Assembly: GCA_021234155.1 (NCBI GenBank)
Contig: JAJEKV010000058.1
Span: 3,730,600 to 3,794,599 of the forward strand
Source of the DNA: Isoetes taiwanensis
Taxonomy: Eukaryota; Streptophyta; Lycopodiopsida; Isoetales; Isoetaceae
Direction of reading: 5' to 3'
Length of the DNA: 64,000 nucleotides
The first letter of the stretch is position 1, and the number at the start of each line of letters is the position of its first letter. A program made the translations under genes and the position numbers. Below, in pieces: positions 13,301 to 23,578 of the stretch. The notes under the pieces are model-generated. The model was not told the origin of the DNA. It did not search any database and was given only the letters and a program-made list of their open reading frames with translations.

Positions 13301-13488
13301 AGTGCACTGTTTATTGGACTTGGTGACGGTTGGAAGGGTGGTGGTAGTCCGTTACGTCTTTGGACTAGGAGTGTCTTGAAAAGCAACAACGATGTTGTAG
13401 AGGTAGGCGCGTCGGAGAATGCGGGTCTTTCAAGAAAATGCGTTGCTCCCAGCCGTTTCTTCAAACTAGACGAAGCTTGAGACAACAA
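10361..13488 (-). pseudogene. DUF7869-type DDE-like protein (candidate transposase), disrupted
   Basis: Read on the minus strand from about 13488. First is a proline-rich start with repeated LPPPF, then a short second segment (12916-12644) with an acidic run and LRTKCCSLGC. Next is a segment (12560-12100) with RMSRIHKRLDKNPAIDDHCG, YSHFTRLWKSEFG and VCSRCAELKSQR. An intron with GTAAGC and TTTTACAG ends follows (about 12110-12020). The core at 11945-11376 has IVIDGMDQKKTTLPHF, VLYLQLDNTTRENKN and VGHTHDQIDQMFSR. These match the DUF7869 pattern, and the spaced Asp residues suggest a DDE-type nuclease fold (inference). A C-terminal part (to 10957) and an acidic tail (to 10361) end it. A stop near 12513 and frameshifts near 12560 and 11380 disable it. 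As the element's only DDE-like gene it is the likely transposase. Confidence 0.72.
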
Positions 13489-14170
13489 AAGGTGCCGGAA
13501 GTTTGTTCACGGGCGGTTCGGTCATCTTGACAACCCCTGAAAATAGTGTAGAGATTTGAGAAACTTTCTAGATTGCAGACCTTTTCTTATTCCCGAATAC
13601 AAGTTCACGTAGTACAAGTGGACGTTGCTGTAACAAATAAGTAAAAGGCAAACTAAAAGCTATTCCGGAATACACTGGACTAGAACAGTAAAGCTAAACG
13701 ATTCCACTTCACATAGAATACTGGAAGCAAGACTAAAGGGATACGCTTAAAAGGAAATAATGGCACCCTCGGCCATGATTCCGGTTTCGAGCTCAAGTCA
13801 AGCGGCGCCAAATACTCGAATATTATATTCAGAGACTGTATTCCGATTCGCATAGAGAAGACATGGACAGGTGAGTAAAAAGTACAACGTACAATCATTT
13901 CTTAGTGTGTTTCTTATTCCGGAATAGGTTTTGGTTTTCTTCTGGAGGCCAAAGTGTATTCCGGAATACAATTTAGGTGGTTTTTTTGTAAAAATATTGC
14001 AAATTTAAGAAAAAGTAGCTTGCTTTTAACACTTCCTAGACGATAAAAAAACCTTTAGAGGGGCTTAAATTTGTGTTGTTTTAGTAAAAAAAGTCCAATT
14101 GTTATTCCAGAATATGTTTTTGTGTTGTTTTCATCCTCTAAATTTGGGTTTTGTCTTAAATATATTACAG
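13489..14170. promoter_or_regulatory. Divergent control region with repeated palindromes
   Basis: It separates the minus-strand DUF7869-type gene from the plus-strand genes. It holds palindromic or near-palindromic copies of TATTCCGGAATA: 13588-13600 (degenerate), 13661-13672, 13838-13850 (half site), 13915-13926, 13957-13968 (extended to GTGTATTCCGGAATACA) and 14103-14114 (TATTCCAGAATA). A splice-acceptor-like TATTACAG ends at 14170. A shared promoter and 5' introns are inferred from position. Whether the palindromes bind a protein is unknown. Confidence 0.55.
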
Positions 14171-14953
14171 ACACGACGGTAGCAAGAAAGCTTCTCGTAA
14201 GCCAATAAAGTTAAAGACAAAGTCACACCCACAGGCAAGTGTACCACCCACAGAAGAACCCATCGTGGTAACTAAAATTTTCGCATTAATGCTGGTTTAT
14301 CACAAGGGGAACGGAGGAAAGTACAAAGACACTTACTTTCCTCCACGCTCAGAACCGCCCTCGAGGAAAGCTCTATACCGACCGACTTTTATTTGCATGG
14401 GATTAATAAGAGCAAGTCGAAGTGGTGGGCGGCCGTGACAACAGGGAAGGCTCTCGTTCAAGACATCCCAAGAATATATTGTTGTGGACCAGGGCTATTT
14501 TAGGCTTGGTAGAGTGACACCTTCAGCTTTGTACAAGTACGTGACGCATTACATAAACAAGCTGAGGTTGTGGGAAATCATAAACAGAGTGCAATCCACA
14601 CAAAGCGAGGATTTTGCACACAGCGCCTCCGAAGATGAGAGAGTGGTGGAGGACAATGCCGGTGATGGCTCCAGTCAGGAAGAAGAGGACGGAAGTCCCA
14701 GTACATCAGAGGAGCATCAAAGATTGAGCGGCTTAAGAGGCAATCAAGGCGGCAAAAGAGCCGAAGAAACGCAAAGTGCAGGAGATTGTAGTACAGGAAA
14801 TTCCTGAGGAGCAGCCAAAGAAGAAGAAGGGAAAGGGCAAGGCACCCGGGGTTGCCATTAAGGAAAAGAAGGTGGACAAGACATCGGAGAGGATGGAAGA
14901 AATAAACCAAAAGAAATATGTGCAAGGTGTGATTTACTTGCCAAGAATCCCAT
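14171..14953 (+). pseudogene. Unknown element-encoded protein with acidic stretch and PKKRKV motif
   Basis: I do not recognise a family. An exon seems to open after an acceptor (TATTACAG) at 14171. The first part is basic (DGSKKASRKPIKLKTKSH), followed by YHKGNGGKYKDTYFPPRSEP. A frame change near 14410 leads to KWWAAVTTGKALVQDIPRIY, and another to FRLGRVTPSALYKYVTHYIN. An acidic Ser/Glu-rich stretch (about 14620-14730) follows. The end is lysine-rich, with PKKRKV at 14761-14778, identical to the classical monopartite nuclear-localisation consensus, then KKKKGKGK. It stops at 14953. Shared orientation with the ParB-like and methyltransferase genes suggests one transcription unit. It could be a DNA-binding accessory protein (inference). 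Confidence 0.45.
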
Positions 14954-15007
14954 GAGGTTGCCACCAAAAAATGAAGATGGTGAACGCCCTTCGTGTTCTG
15001 AAAATAT

Positions 15008-15140
15008 ATGTCAATTCAATTTAAGGAACCCAAGGATAGAATAAGGAGCAATCCCAATGCCCACGTTGCTCCAATTGTCGTTCTTGTTGACAGAACCCAA
15101 TGCATGGACCCCAAGGACTACGACAGGGAAAATGCAGACA
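15008..15140 (+). pseudogene. ParB-like nuclease-domain protein, 5' part (split by LINE-B)
   Basis: From the ATG at 15008 the frame reads MSIQFKEPKDRIRSNPNAHV, then APIVVLVDRTQCMDPKDY. This fits the start of the ParB/Srx-like fold, where a P-x-x-x-I-R-x-N-P element precedes a PIVV strand. The frame stops making sense at 15140, the end of a 12-bp sequence (AAAATGCAGACA, 15129-15140) that recurs at 21698-21709 after a LINE poly(A) tail. The codon interrupted at 15140 is completed at 21710. The gene was therefore one ORF before the LINE arrived. Confidence 0.7.
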
Positions 15141-16706
15141 GGGACCATAACATCATCTTCAGACAAGCAAATGAAAATCAAGGTTCTAAACAAAGGGGTC
15201 TTCATCAAGGAAGATCGACCTTTAGTTTGCCAGGATAAACCAATTCTGGAAACAAAACAGACTACTGAGATGGCAAAAATAAATAAAGCAAACATTGAGC
15301 ACAACAGGTATATGCTAAAAGGGAAAGGTAAATCCTCAGTTTTGCCCCCAAAAGTTGACTTGCATAAGACTCTTTCAAACATTATGAAGGATTCCAGGCA
15401 ATCTATCAGTCAACAACCATTATCAATCAAAGGATTTGCTGTTACTGAGAGAATCAAAACTACCTCACATGGTTTGAATGGGGTTTCATTACTTAATGAA
15501 AAAGGTACACATCTCAAAGAAAAGGACAAAGAAAAGGGCAAGCAGGTTACAACATCATCAACTGAGATTTCAACTGAGATTTCTCCAGCTCCAGTCAAGG
15601 TTCCACAGCACCAACATACCTTGGTCCACCAAGAAATCGAACTTGCTGAACCTGCTGAAGAGTATGAGGAGCTACTTGATACACTAAAAGTATCAAATTC
15701 ATTTGCCATTCTTGCAGATATGCCAGAAGATCCTGATGCTAATAAAACTGCAGATGAAAATTGTATTGGTCCCACTGAGCTAACCATTGAGCCAACCTCT
15801 CTTCTCTCTCATCCTGAAAACACACCTACAAATACATCCATCACATCCATCACACATCCCATCCAAAACATTACATTACCATTTGAAACTGCACTTGATC
15901 CCCCCCTCTTACATGTTGACCTCTCTGAAACTACTGAATTATCCTTGCCCCCTAGTAAGAATGCAGCCATTTCCCCAATGATAACTCAACAATTGCAGGA
16001 ATTGATGACAGCCATTGAGGTATTGCCAGATCCTTCTAAACAGATGTCAGTGGCCACAAATGATAGGGATGAACAGATCAGAAATATCTCAGACAGTTGG
16101 GAACACAATTTGCTGCATACAGAACATGAGCACACAATAGCAACAGCAGAAGCATGTGATCAGCACCAATCAGAGGAAAAAACAGGAAACAATGCAAACT
16201 CCACCCTACATCATATGAGATCCTCAGAGTCACCATGCTTGGAACAAGCTACTACCAGGCAAGATCTTTCCATTCTAAAAGTTGCAGATAATTTGTTACT
16301 TAACTGCTCTAATGTGGATAATAATATGGATAATGTTGATAATAATGTAATTACCCCCACAAACTTCACTGATTCTTCCTTATCTGAGAATGTAGTCCAT
16401 GAATGTTGCAAATCCAAATTCTGGCAGTGCTCTCACTCTGACATAATAGCTAAAGAAAACAACTTTGCAGAACCTCACTCTGACAAGGAAAATGCCCCTG
16501 ATCTTCATATTCCAAACATTGATAACTTATGGGATGGAGATTTTTATTTGCTTGCTCATCAAAACAGTCCTACTGTTGACCACCCAAAAAATCAATCCTC
16601 CAAAAGAAATAGGAAGAAAAAGGGGAAAAGCATTCTTGGCCAAATCCAAAACACACCTGCAGCCAATACTCGACAAAAAACCAAAAGGGCTAGCAGATTC
16701 CACTAG
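15141..16706 (+). pseudogene. LINE-B ORF1, C-terminal part
   Basis: The open frame runs unbroken to 16706, but its upstream start (15057) lies in the host gene, so the true LINE part begins at 15141. The protein is polar and low in complexity, rich in Ser, Thr, Asn, His and Glu, with a basic end (SSKRNRKKKGKSILG). The DUF4283 and zinc-knuckle parts expected near the N-terminus are absent because the element is 5'-truncated. It ends 34 bases before the ATG of ORF2 at 16741. Confidence 0.65.
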
Positions 16707-16740
16707 CTATCTCTAATATTGCCTTATCCTTTCTTTCTCC

Positions 16741-19700
16741 ATGAAGATTCTCAGTTGGAATCTCAGGGGTATCAAAGGCCCTTTAAAAAGAAGAAGGGCT
16801 ATCTCCCAGATCAGAAGTTATGATGCAGATATCATTCTTCTTCAGGAGCTTAGACTTCCTAGCTTTGAATGCTCAAATTTAGCAGATTGGATTGGCCCTG
16901 GCTTTTCTTCTACTTGGATTGAGGCCAATGGTACCTCTGGTGGCCTTTGCATTATTTGGAGACATCTTACACATAGCTATGTTCACACTAGCCCTTGCAG
17001 GTCCTGGCAATCTGTCATCTACAAACACAATGATTTTAGCTTTGGAATTATAAACATTTATGCTTCCACTGATTCAAGAATTAGAGCTAACACTTGGCCC
17101 ATGGTTAGCAATTTTATTACATCTCAGGACTGTGACACTTGGATCATGGCAGGGGACTTTAATAACACACCTACTTGGGATATGAAGATGGGTAAAAGCA
17201 TGTTAGGGTGTGCCTTAAAAAGTATCATTTAGGGACTAAAAAGGTACCCAAAAAGGTAGCTAGCTCTGGGTACTGGGTACTTTTGTAATATCTCAATAAA
17301 AGCTACGTTTTAGAATTGTTGTATTTATTTTGGCTTCCAATAACATTACTTTTATCTTAACGTTGAATATTAACATGACAATGACTTTTATTTTGGATTT
17401 TTGAGTTAGTTTTAATGAAAAGAAAATTAAAAAGTACCCAATTCTAAAGTACCTAGTGTATGTACTTTTGCAGGTTCCAAAAGTGGTACACCCTAACATG
17501 CTTTCACCCAGATAGGAAAAAATCTTAACATGTCATCTGAAGAGATTTTACAGTGGGATCAAATGCTTGATATGCATTTCTTTCAGCATATCCCCTCCTC
17601 TACCTCTGCCTACACTTGGTCCAATAAGCAAGATGGAAACAGCAGGGTATATTGTGCTCTGGACAGGTTCTACATAAACAACACTCATAATGATATTTGG
17701 AATAACTGTTTGGTTAGCAGTGATGAGTGCACATCTATATCTGACCACCAGCCTCAATTCTTTACTATCAACTACACTTTATCTGTTAAGAGGAATGGCA
17801 ATACCCCTTTTAAGCTCAATTGCTCCCTTCTTGACTCTGATACTTTCTGCAAAGATTTCATTGCCTTCTATGGAACTCTCCCCCAAGTTAGATCCACAAA
17901 TTCCATGAAATCCTTTTATACCAACATAAAAGACTCCAAGAACTGGATCAAACAGTGGTCGAAGAATTTACATGAAAGCAAGCAAGCAGAGAAAAGTGCC
18001 TATCTTAAAGAAATGAAAGAGGTAAGAATGAAGTTGCAAGAGGACCCCCTTAATGTTGAGCTTCATTGGCAAGAAGGTAATCTAGAAAGGGTTATCAAAA
18101 CAATTGAAGAGATGGAAGCAAAAGGTGCATCCATCAGATGCAAAATCAAGTATCTTTCCAACATGGATCATGGAAATTCCAAGTTCTTCTACAGAGTTGC
18201 CAAATCCAGACTTTTAAAGAGTCAACTAACCACTGTCAAAGATGAAAATGGTACTATCTACTCAGATCAAAAAGAAATTTCCAATTTCTTTTGCTCCAAT
18301 TATGAGAAATTTTTCTCCCAACCAGTAGACAGCTCTGTGCAAATTGTTGAAGCCAAATCTTTTACTGATCTCATTGAAAATAATGGTCTCCATAGTGATC
18401 TGATCATGACCCCCTCTACAGATGCTATCCCTACTGCTGAAGAGATTTTCTCAACCCTCAAGAGTCTTGCCAAAGGCAAAAGCCCTGGCCCTGATGGTCT
18501 TCCACCCGAATTCTACATTAGATTCTGGGATACTATTAAAAATGATTTTATGCACATGATTAAGGGTTTTTGGAATTCCAACCATCTGCATCCTGCTCTT
18601 TCTTCTGGCCTTATCACTTTAATACCTAAAGTTGACAATCCCCAGTCCTTTTCAGACTGGAGACCTATCTCTTTAACAAACTCCACTTATAAGGTTTGTG
18701 CTAAGATTATAGCTAACAGGGTAAAAGCTCATCTTCAAGAGATCATCAGTCAGAATCAATCTGCTTTCCTCCCAAACAGATACATCCTAGATAATTACAT
18801 TGCAGCCATGGAAGGAATGCACTGGAACAATCTAACTAAACAAAATTGTATTTTATTGAAGTTAGATTTTTCAAAAGCCTTCGACACTGTTAGGTGGAAC
18901 TTCTTAGAATTCTCCCTGCAAAAATTGGGCTTTAGTGAAAAAATTATCAAGCTTATTTTGGGATTAAATTCTAGATCCCAATCAACTGTTCTTGTGAATG
19001 GCTCCCCTGGATATTTCTTCCCTCTGGCCCGAGGTGTCAGACAAGGTTGCCCCCTAGCCCCTTATCTCTTTCTCGGGTCAGAATAGATGCTCACTAGAGT
19101 GATTATACATCAACAATCTGTGGGGAGCATAGTTGGTCTGAATCTTCCTGATAATACTTCCAACCTTTCCATTCTGCAATATGCAGATGATTCCTTCAGC
19201 TTTCTCAAGAATGAGTCAGGCATCATTGCCAACTTCTTGAACACAATTCACATCTTTGGAGCACCCGATTCATCTCAACAGAACAAATGCACTATCATTG
19301 AGATTTAGATGTTGATAGTATTGCTGGCATCAAGTGCATCAAATCAACTGAGACAACCAACCTTTTGGGTATGCCATTGTCCCTCAATCCCAGTCTCAAA
19401 GGATTATGGACACCTATTGTCTCCAGAATCAGAAAAAAGCTAGGCAATTATGGCAATTGTCTTTTTCTTTGTGCGTAATCATAATTGCTAATTTCGTTTC
19501 TTGTTTGCCTCTCACATTCACTACTCTTACGCGCCCTTTTAGCTCCAAAATGTATCTATCAACAAATTGAGAGAATTGTTAGAAACTTCATCTGGAAGAA
19601 ACACCATATGGTTAACTGGAATACTATTACCAGAAACAAGAAGCAGGGTGGCATAGGATGCAAAAACTTGGCTCTGCAGGGATATGCTTTGGCTGGAAAA

Positions 19701-20832
19701 TATATTTGGAAATCCCTGTTTTTGCATAATAATCCAGCCACAATTTTTATCAATTACTGGCTTTCATGCAGTCATCCTAAAGGACATCCTTCTATCAGTC
19801 ATGATTTGCCTTCTTCAGCTTTCACAACTCTGAAACCTGCACCAAACATATCTCCTCTTATGAAAGGCATCATCCTGGCCTGGAACAAAGTTCACATCAA
19901 CTTTGAACATTCAAGCACTCAAAATAGCCACTCGAGCACAAGCATTTTTTGGAATCCTAATCTTTCCAGAGATAATAGTACTCCTTTGGCTATTAAGCAT
20001 CCTAAGTTATACAAAAAGTGGACAGACTATGGTATTTCTAAGCTAGGTGATTTATGGGTTCAAACAAGATGAATGTCCTGGACAAATCTGAAAAATAAGA
20101 TTAGAGGCAGCTCATCTGATAAGCTATTGTTTAGATTTATCAGGCAAAAACTTAGCAACATCAATCTCTTTGACAGTCCTGTCACTAATGACTGGTTAAT
20201 TATGGGTAAGCCTCAATATAGTGTTTCCAAAGTCTACACCTGTTTAAATACGCCACACCAGACCTCCAAATCTAAACTTTATTGGGGTCTCACAGATGAT
20301 TATGAAAAAAGGCTTTTTAGAAATATTTGGAACTCATACTTGCCACCAAAGATTTCCTATTTCATTTGGTTAATTGCCAACAAGAGCTTGCCAAACATGG
20401 AATTTATCAAATCCTGTGCATCCCAGCTGCCCTCTTGGTTGCAATAATGTTGAAACTCTAGAACATATCTTTGGCTGTGCTATTCTAAATTCTTTCTGGA
20501 GGTGGTTTGAATTTACTTTCAATATCACTTGTCCTGCTACTTTGCTTGAGTTCCTGATGAATGATGATGCATTTAAGAATTCCTTGTGTTACATTGCTTT
20601 GTGGAATGTATGGAAACATAGAAATAGATGTCAGTATGGTGGAAAGACAATTTCTATATTCTGGATTAAATCTCAAGTTATCTATGACATAGAATTGGTT
20701 GCAACAAGTCAGATACACCAACATAAAGATTTCTTAGATTCTTTGGACAATAAATGGTTAAGCATTGGCAATTTCTTTGGTGCATATAAAATATTTAAGC
20801 TACATTGTCATGAATCTCTTACTGACACTTAA
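16741..20832 (+). pseudogene. LINE-B ORF2: APE endonuclease, reverse transcriptase, zinc-binding domain
   Basis: The start KILSWNLRGIKG opens the endonuclease, followed by LQELRLP, then IMAGDFNN at 17145-17168. A MITE interrupts at 17190-17509. The frame resumes with ISDHQPQF (about 17740). RT motifs follow: GKSPGPDGLPPEFY, LITLIPKVDNP, DWRPISLTN, KLDFSKAFDTVRWNF, GVRQGCPLAPYLF, then ILQYADDSFSF near 19180. An in-frame TAG at 19084-19086 lies between the last two, and a TGA at 20070-20072 lies later. Frameshifts occur near 19300 and 20400. The end has GCNNVETLEHIFGC, a zf-RVT-like motif. Family assignment is certain and function is lost. Confidence 0.92.
17190..17509. mobile_element. 320-bp MITE inside the LINE-B endonuclease
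   Basis: Both ends share an inverted repeat of about 25 bp (GGGTAAAAGCATGTTAGGGT at the left; the right end carries its complement with one early change). The flanks are AGAT (17186-17189 and 17510-17513). Removing the insert with one AGAT restores the LINE reading frame, WDMK into IGKN. It has no coding capacity, and the middle is AT-rich. The superfamily is unclear from a 4-bp duplication. Confidence 0.8.
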
Positions 20833-20955
20833 TTTGTTACTGGTAGATTACATGAGGAGCCTAAGTAGGGACATTGGCACTTCTGTTGAGCCTGCAGAGT
20901 ACAGAATGTTCCTAGGACAGAGGCTAGTTCATGACATACAGTATACATATGACAT

Positions 20956-21309
20956 GTGGGACGTGTCCTGGGTCGGGGCATCACTGACATTGACATACCA
21001 AATATCCCGGATGATGAACTTGATTGGGCTATGGAATTTTGCAGAAGCACATACCTCATGGTGCAACTATGGTGGTTTATGGAATGTAATAGCAGAAGAA
21101 TGACTGATCAACAGTTTGAGAATTACAGAGAATGCTATTACCACTACAGGGGTTTGGCAGATGCATATGGAACACTAATCATTCTAATGTCCACCACAAA
21201 TGCAGATAGGCTGATTATTGAGTTGAATTGGGGAAATGGCCGCACTCTTATCCTCCAACCTCAGTTCCAAGCTCACTTTGATTATCTCAGCTCTTACCAC
21301 TTCCATTGA
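20956..21309 (+). CDS. Unrecognised 117-codon frame in the LINE-B 3' region
   Basis: It lies between the end of ORF2 and the poly(A) tail. The translation begins MGRVLGRGITDIDIPNIPDD and continues with LDWAMEFCRSTYLMVQLWWF and an Asn/Tyr-rich middle. No known LINE domain is apparent. RNase H motifs are absent. It may be a third ORF of this LINE lineage, a captured fragment, or a chance open frame in a 3' untranslated region. It has no stop over 354 bases, whereas neighbouring LINE sequence is broken. Confidence 0.3.
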   Translation: MGRVLGRGITDIDIPNIPDDELDWAMEFCRSTYLMVQLWWFMECNSRRMTDQQFENYRECYYHYRGLADAYGTLIILMSTTNADRLIIELNWGNGRTLILQPQFQAHFDYLSSYHFH

Positions 21310-21674
21310 CATCCCTATTCTCTTCCTTTCCTTTGATCTGCACCTCACCTTTTGGACCACATACTGATCTTCATATATTTGCAGTATTTCATTAGCATTT
21401 AATCTATTTTGCAGGAATTCATTTTGGACTGGTCTTTGACTGGTTAAGGCTGATGTTGCTGAACTTTTTCAACAATGTTCTTCTCAGTTGCAGTAAAACA
21501 AACTTACCAGCTACTAATAAGGCTGAGTAATATTTTGGATATTACTATGTGCTTCTCACAGCACTTATCTTATTTTTATTTATCTATTTGCTTTTCTATG
21601 AGTGGCCTACTTATAAAGGCTCACTCAGTATGTTGTACCTTTTTCTATAATTAATGAAAAAAACCCCATTCACT

Positions 21675-21700
21675 AAAAAAAAAAAAAAAAAAAAAAAAAA
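21675..21700 (+). repeat. Poly(A) tail of LINE-B
   Basis: A run of A residues follows CCCCATTCACT and runs directly into the target duplication ATGCAGACA. It marks the 3' end of the retrotransposon. Confidence 0.9.
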
Positions 21701-21709
21701 ATGCAGACA

Positions 21710-22096
21710 CTTATATGCACTATGTCCTTGGGGGTAACCACAGTTTTAAAGCAAGGAGGCAGTTGTACAAGGAGAAAAACAACCCGAGATATCTCTCTGT
21801 GCTCTGCGCTGTTTACTGCGGCCTAACAGATGAAGAAGCGAAGATAGTTGCCAACACGCATAATACTGACAACGAATATAAGCTTACAATGAGCTTCGTG
21901 GACAAAATCAGGTTCATGCATAGGGAATATATTATATTCAAAGAAAAATATGGAGAAGATTTAAAGAAACCAGCATACTCTCTTGAACTAAAGGAAGCGT
22001 GTCGTGGAGTCTTCACCTCAAGTATGACGAGGCTAACAAAAGGCAGTCTCTCATACCACATGACAACGGGTTTCAACTAGCCTTCGAGAACGGCAG
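21710..22096 (+). pseudogene. ParB-like nuclease-domain protein, 3' part
   Basis: This continues the gene begun at 15008. The first residues, YMHYVLGGNHSFKARRQLY, match the ParB signature in which a GG-N/E-H/R motif precedes a helix with A-x-x-x-L. The helical downstream part has LSVLCAVYCGLTDEEAKIVA and TMSFVDKIRFMHREYIIF. The long frame stops at 22080. A shift just before it would read NGFQLAFENGR into a splice donor (GTAAGT at 22097). No HTH of a classical ParB was seen, so the link to chromosome partition is by domain only. ParB-like domains can be nucleases or CTPases. The role here is inferred to be DNA-directed. Confidence 0.65.
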
Positions 22097-22704
22097 AGTA
22101 AGTTTCTTTTGTATTCTGGAATAGGCCTGAAACCCTCCCATCGACATCGCCACATCAGCAGATATAGGACCACGCAAAATGAAATATTTAGCATGTTTGA
22201 ACGTGGAACTCGAAAAGTAAAAGGAAAGACAAATTTGAAAAGAAAAGGGTTTCGGCGTCCCTAAGAAGGAAATGACCATAAGCGTGAAGAGAAATGGGGG
22301 CTTTTTACTGACCTCGACATACCGAAAGGCTACCGCGTAGAAGGTTGTGGACAAAGAATTCACGCTTTGAAGAAATGTCCAAGGAGCCTGCACAAGTAAG
22401 AACTACGAGAACATTCTTTCCAGTTTTTTCTTAAGTTGGGCGTAGTGTATTCGAATACACTTTGTCTTCTTGTGGAAGCCAATGTGTATTCGGAATACAC
22501 TTTGGGTTTGCACGCCATTAAAGCCAATGTGTATTCGGAATACACTTTGGCTTGCACGCCATTACAACCAATGTGTATTAGGAATACACTTTGTGTAGAA
22601 ACTTTGAGAAGCGTGTTCCAGAATACCTTACCTCCTGTCGAGATGTTTCTTCTTTATGTTTTCCTTCTTAGTTAACTTTCTTCTAATGTGGTTTTGTTTT
22701 ACAG
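22097..22704 (+). other. Probable intron carrying the palindrome cluster
   Basis: It starts with a donor-like GTAAGT after ENGR and ends with TTTTACAG at 22704. It contains one TATTCTGGAATA near the donor (22112-22123) and a tandem array of related palindromes (22445-22626). The sequence in between shows no other coding signal. Confidence 0.4.
22445..22626. repeat. Five tandem palindromes of about 42-bp period
   Basis: The palindromes are GTGTATTCGAATACAC (22445-22460), GTGTATTCGGAATACAC (22484-22500 and 22529-22545), GTGTATTAGGAATACAC (22573-22589) and GTGTTCCAGAATAC (22613-22626). Spacer units share TTTG, TTGCACGCCATTA and CCAAT. Steps are 39, 45, 44 and 40 bp. The palindromic core is conserved while the centre base varies, as expected for sites read by a symmetric binder. 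Confidence 0.85.
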
Positions 22705-23033
22705 CCAGAAAAATGTCATCACATGTCAAACATGTTTGATGGAACAACTTAATGTTGACAGTTGGGACAGATGTAAAGAACTTTACCCCATCGCAACCCC
22801 GGATTTAAAGGATAGTTCAATATGCTCCCAATTTTGAAGAATTTGGGTATCTTTGAAGAGTTTTTGCCTTTTCGTTTCTCGTGTTACAAAGACGATCTTT
22901 TTTGCAGAGTAAAAAGAAAAATAAGGACCTGCCGGAGGGCTTCATGCATCTTGTCGGGCCGGTAGCGTGAAGAGAGGACGCTATGACAAAAGGTGTTTTG
23001 GACAATGAGCCCTCCGTAATTTAACGTTTTACA
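22705..23033 (+). other. Stretch between the intron and methyltransferase exon 1
   Basis: An exon-like piece may follow the acceptor at 22704 (KNVITCQTCLMEQLNVDSWD in one frame), but frames break quickly. No family is recognised. It may encode the linker between the ParB-like and methyltransferase parts if they form one protein. That cannot be decided from this decayed copy. Confidence 0.3.
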
Positions 23034-23392
23034 ATGTTTGATCAAAACAACCTTTACTGTATAGTACATGGTGATTGCACCAAACTGGCCGAAACAATAA
23101 AGCCCCAAGATTTTACCTTGGTAGTAACTGACCTTCCTTATGGATTCAAGCTCAAAGACAGCAGCTACGACGACCAGCCATTTAAAAACTCTGAGTTTAA
23201 TGCTTTCGTCGACGGCATAAAGCAGATTACCACGGCAAAACATTGGAGGTTGGTTGTATTTCACTCAAGCATGCAATCCGGCCTTGTGGAAGCTGGTTTC
23301 AAGAATCATTTTGGTTCCCCTACGCAAGCTGGTTATGAAAACATGGTTTGGTAAGCACTTATTCTGGAATACATATGTCCTTTTATCTTTTT

Positions 23393-23578
23393 GGGAAAAA
23401 CTCCAGATTACCCTTATGTTTTGACTTATTTTCCCACATACCCCTGACTTTTCAAATATTAATTGAATCCCACATATTATACATTGTACATTGACCAGGG
23501 CCATTCCATTAATATTTGAAAAGTTAGGGGTATGTGGGAAAATAAGTCAAAACATAAGGGTAATCTGGAGTTTTTCCC
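23393..23578. mobile_element. 186-bp foldback MITE, Mutator-like
   Basis: The ends form nearly perfect inverted repeats of about 76 bp, beginning GGGAAAAACTCCAGATTACC. It is the same family as the 1.16-kb element at 26736-27897. No clear 9-bp target duplication is present here (TATCTTTTT against TTTTAAATT), so one flank may have eroded or the copy may derive from recombination. It sits in the methyltransferase intron. Confidence 0.75.

Larger units (their letters stand above)
15141..21697 (+). mobile_element. LINE-B, 5'-truncated L1-type retrotransposon inside the ParB-like gene
   Basis: It is bounded by a 12-bp target duplication (15129-15140 and 21698-21709) and ends in about 26 A residues (from 21675), both typical of target-primed reverse transcription. 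It holds part of ORF1, the endonuclease/reverse transcriptase ORF2 and a downstream 117-codon frame. Two in-frame stops and two frameshifts in ORF2, plus a 320-bp MITE at 17190-17509, make it inactive. It still aligns to L1 motifs almost throughout, so it is younger than LINE-A. Confidence 0.9.

Noticed and set aside
22445-22626. CRISPR-like array.
   Set aside because: The repeats are palindromes of variable centre with near-identical spacers in a plant nuclear intron, and there are no cas genes.
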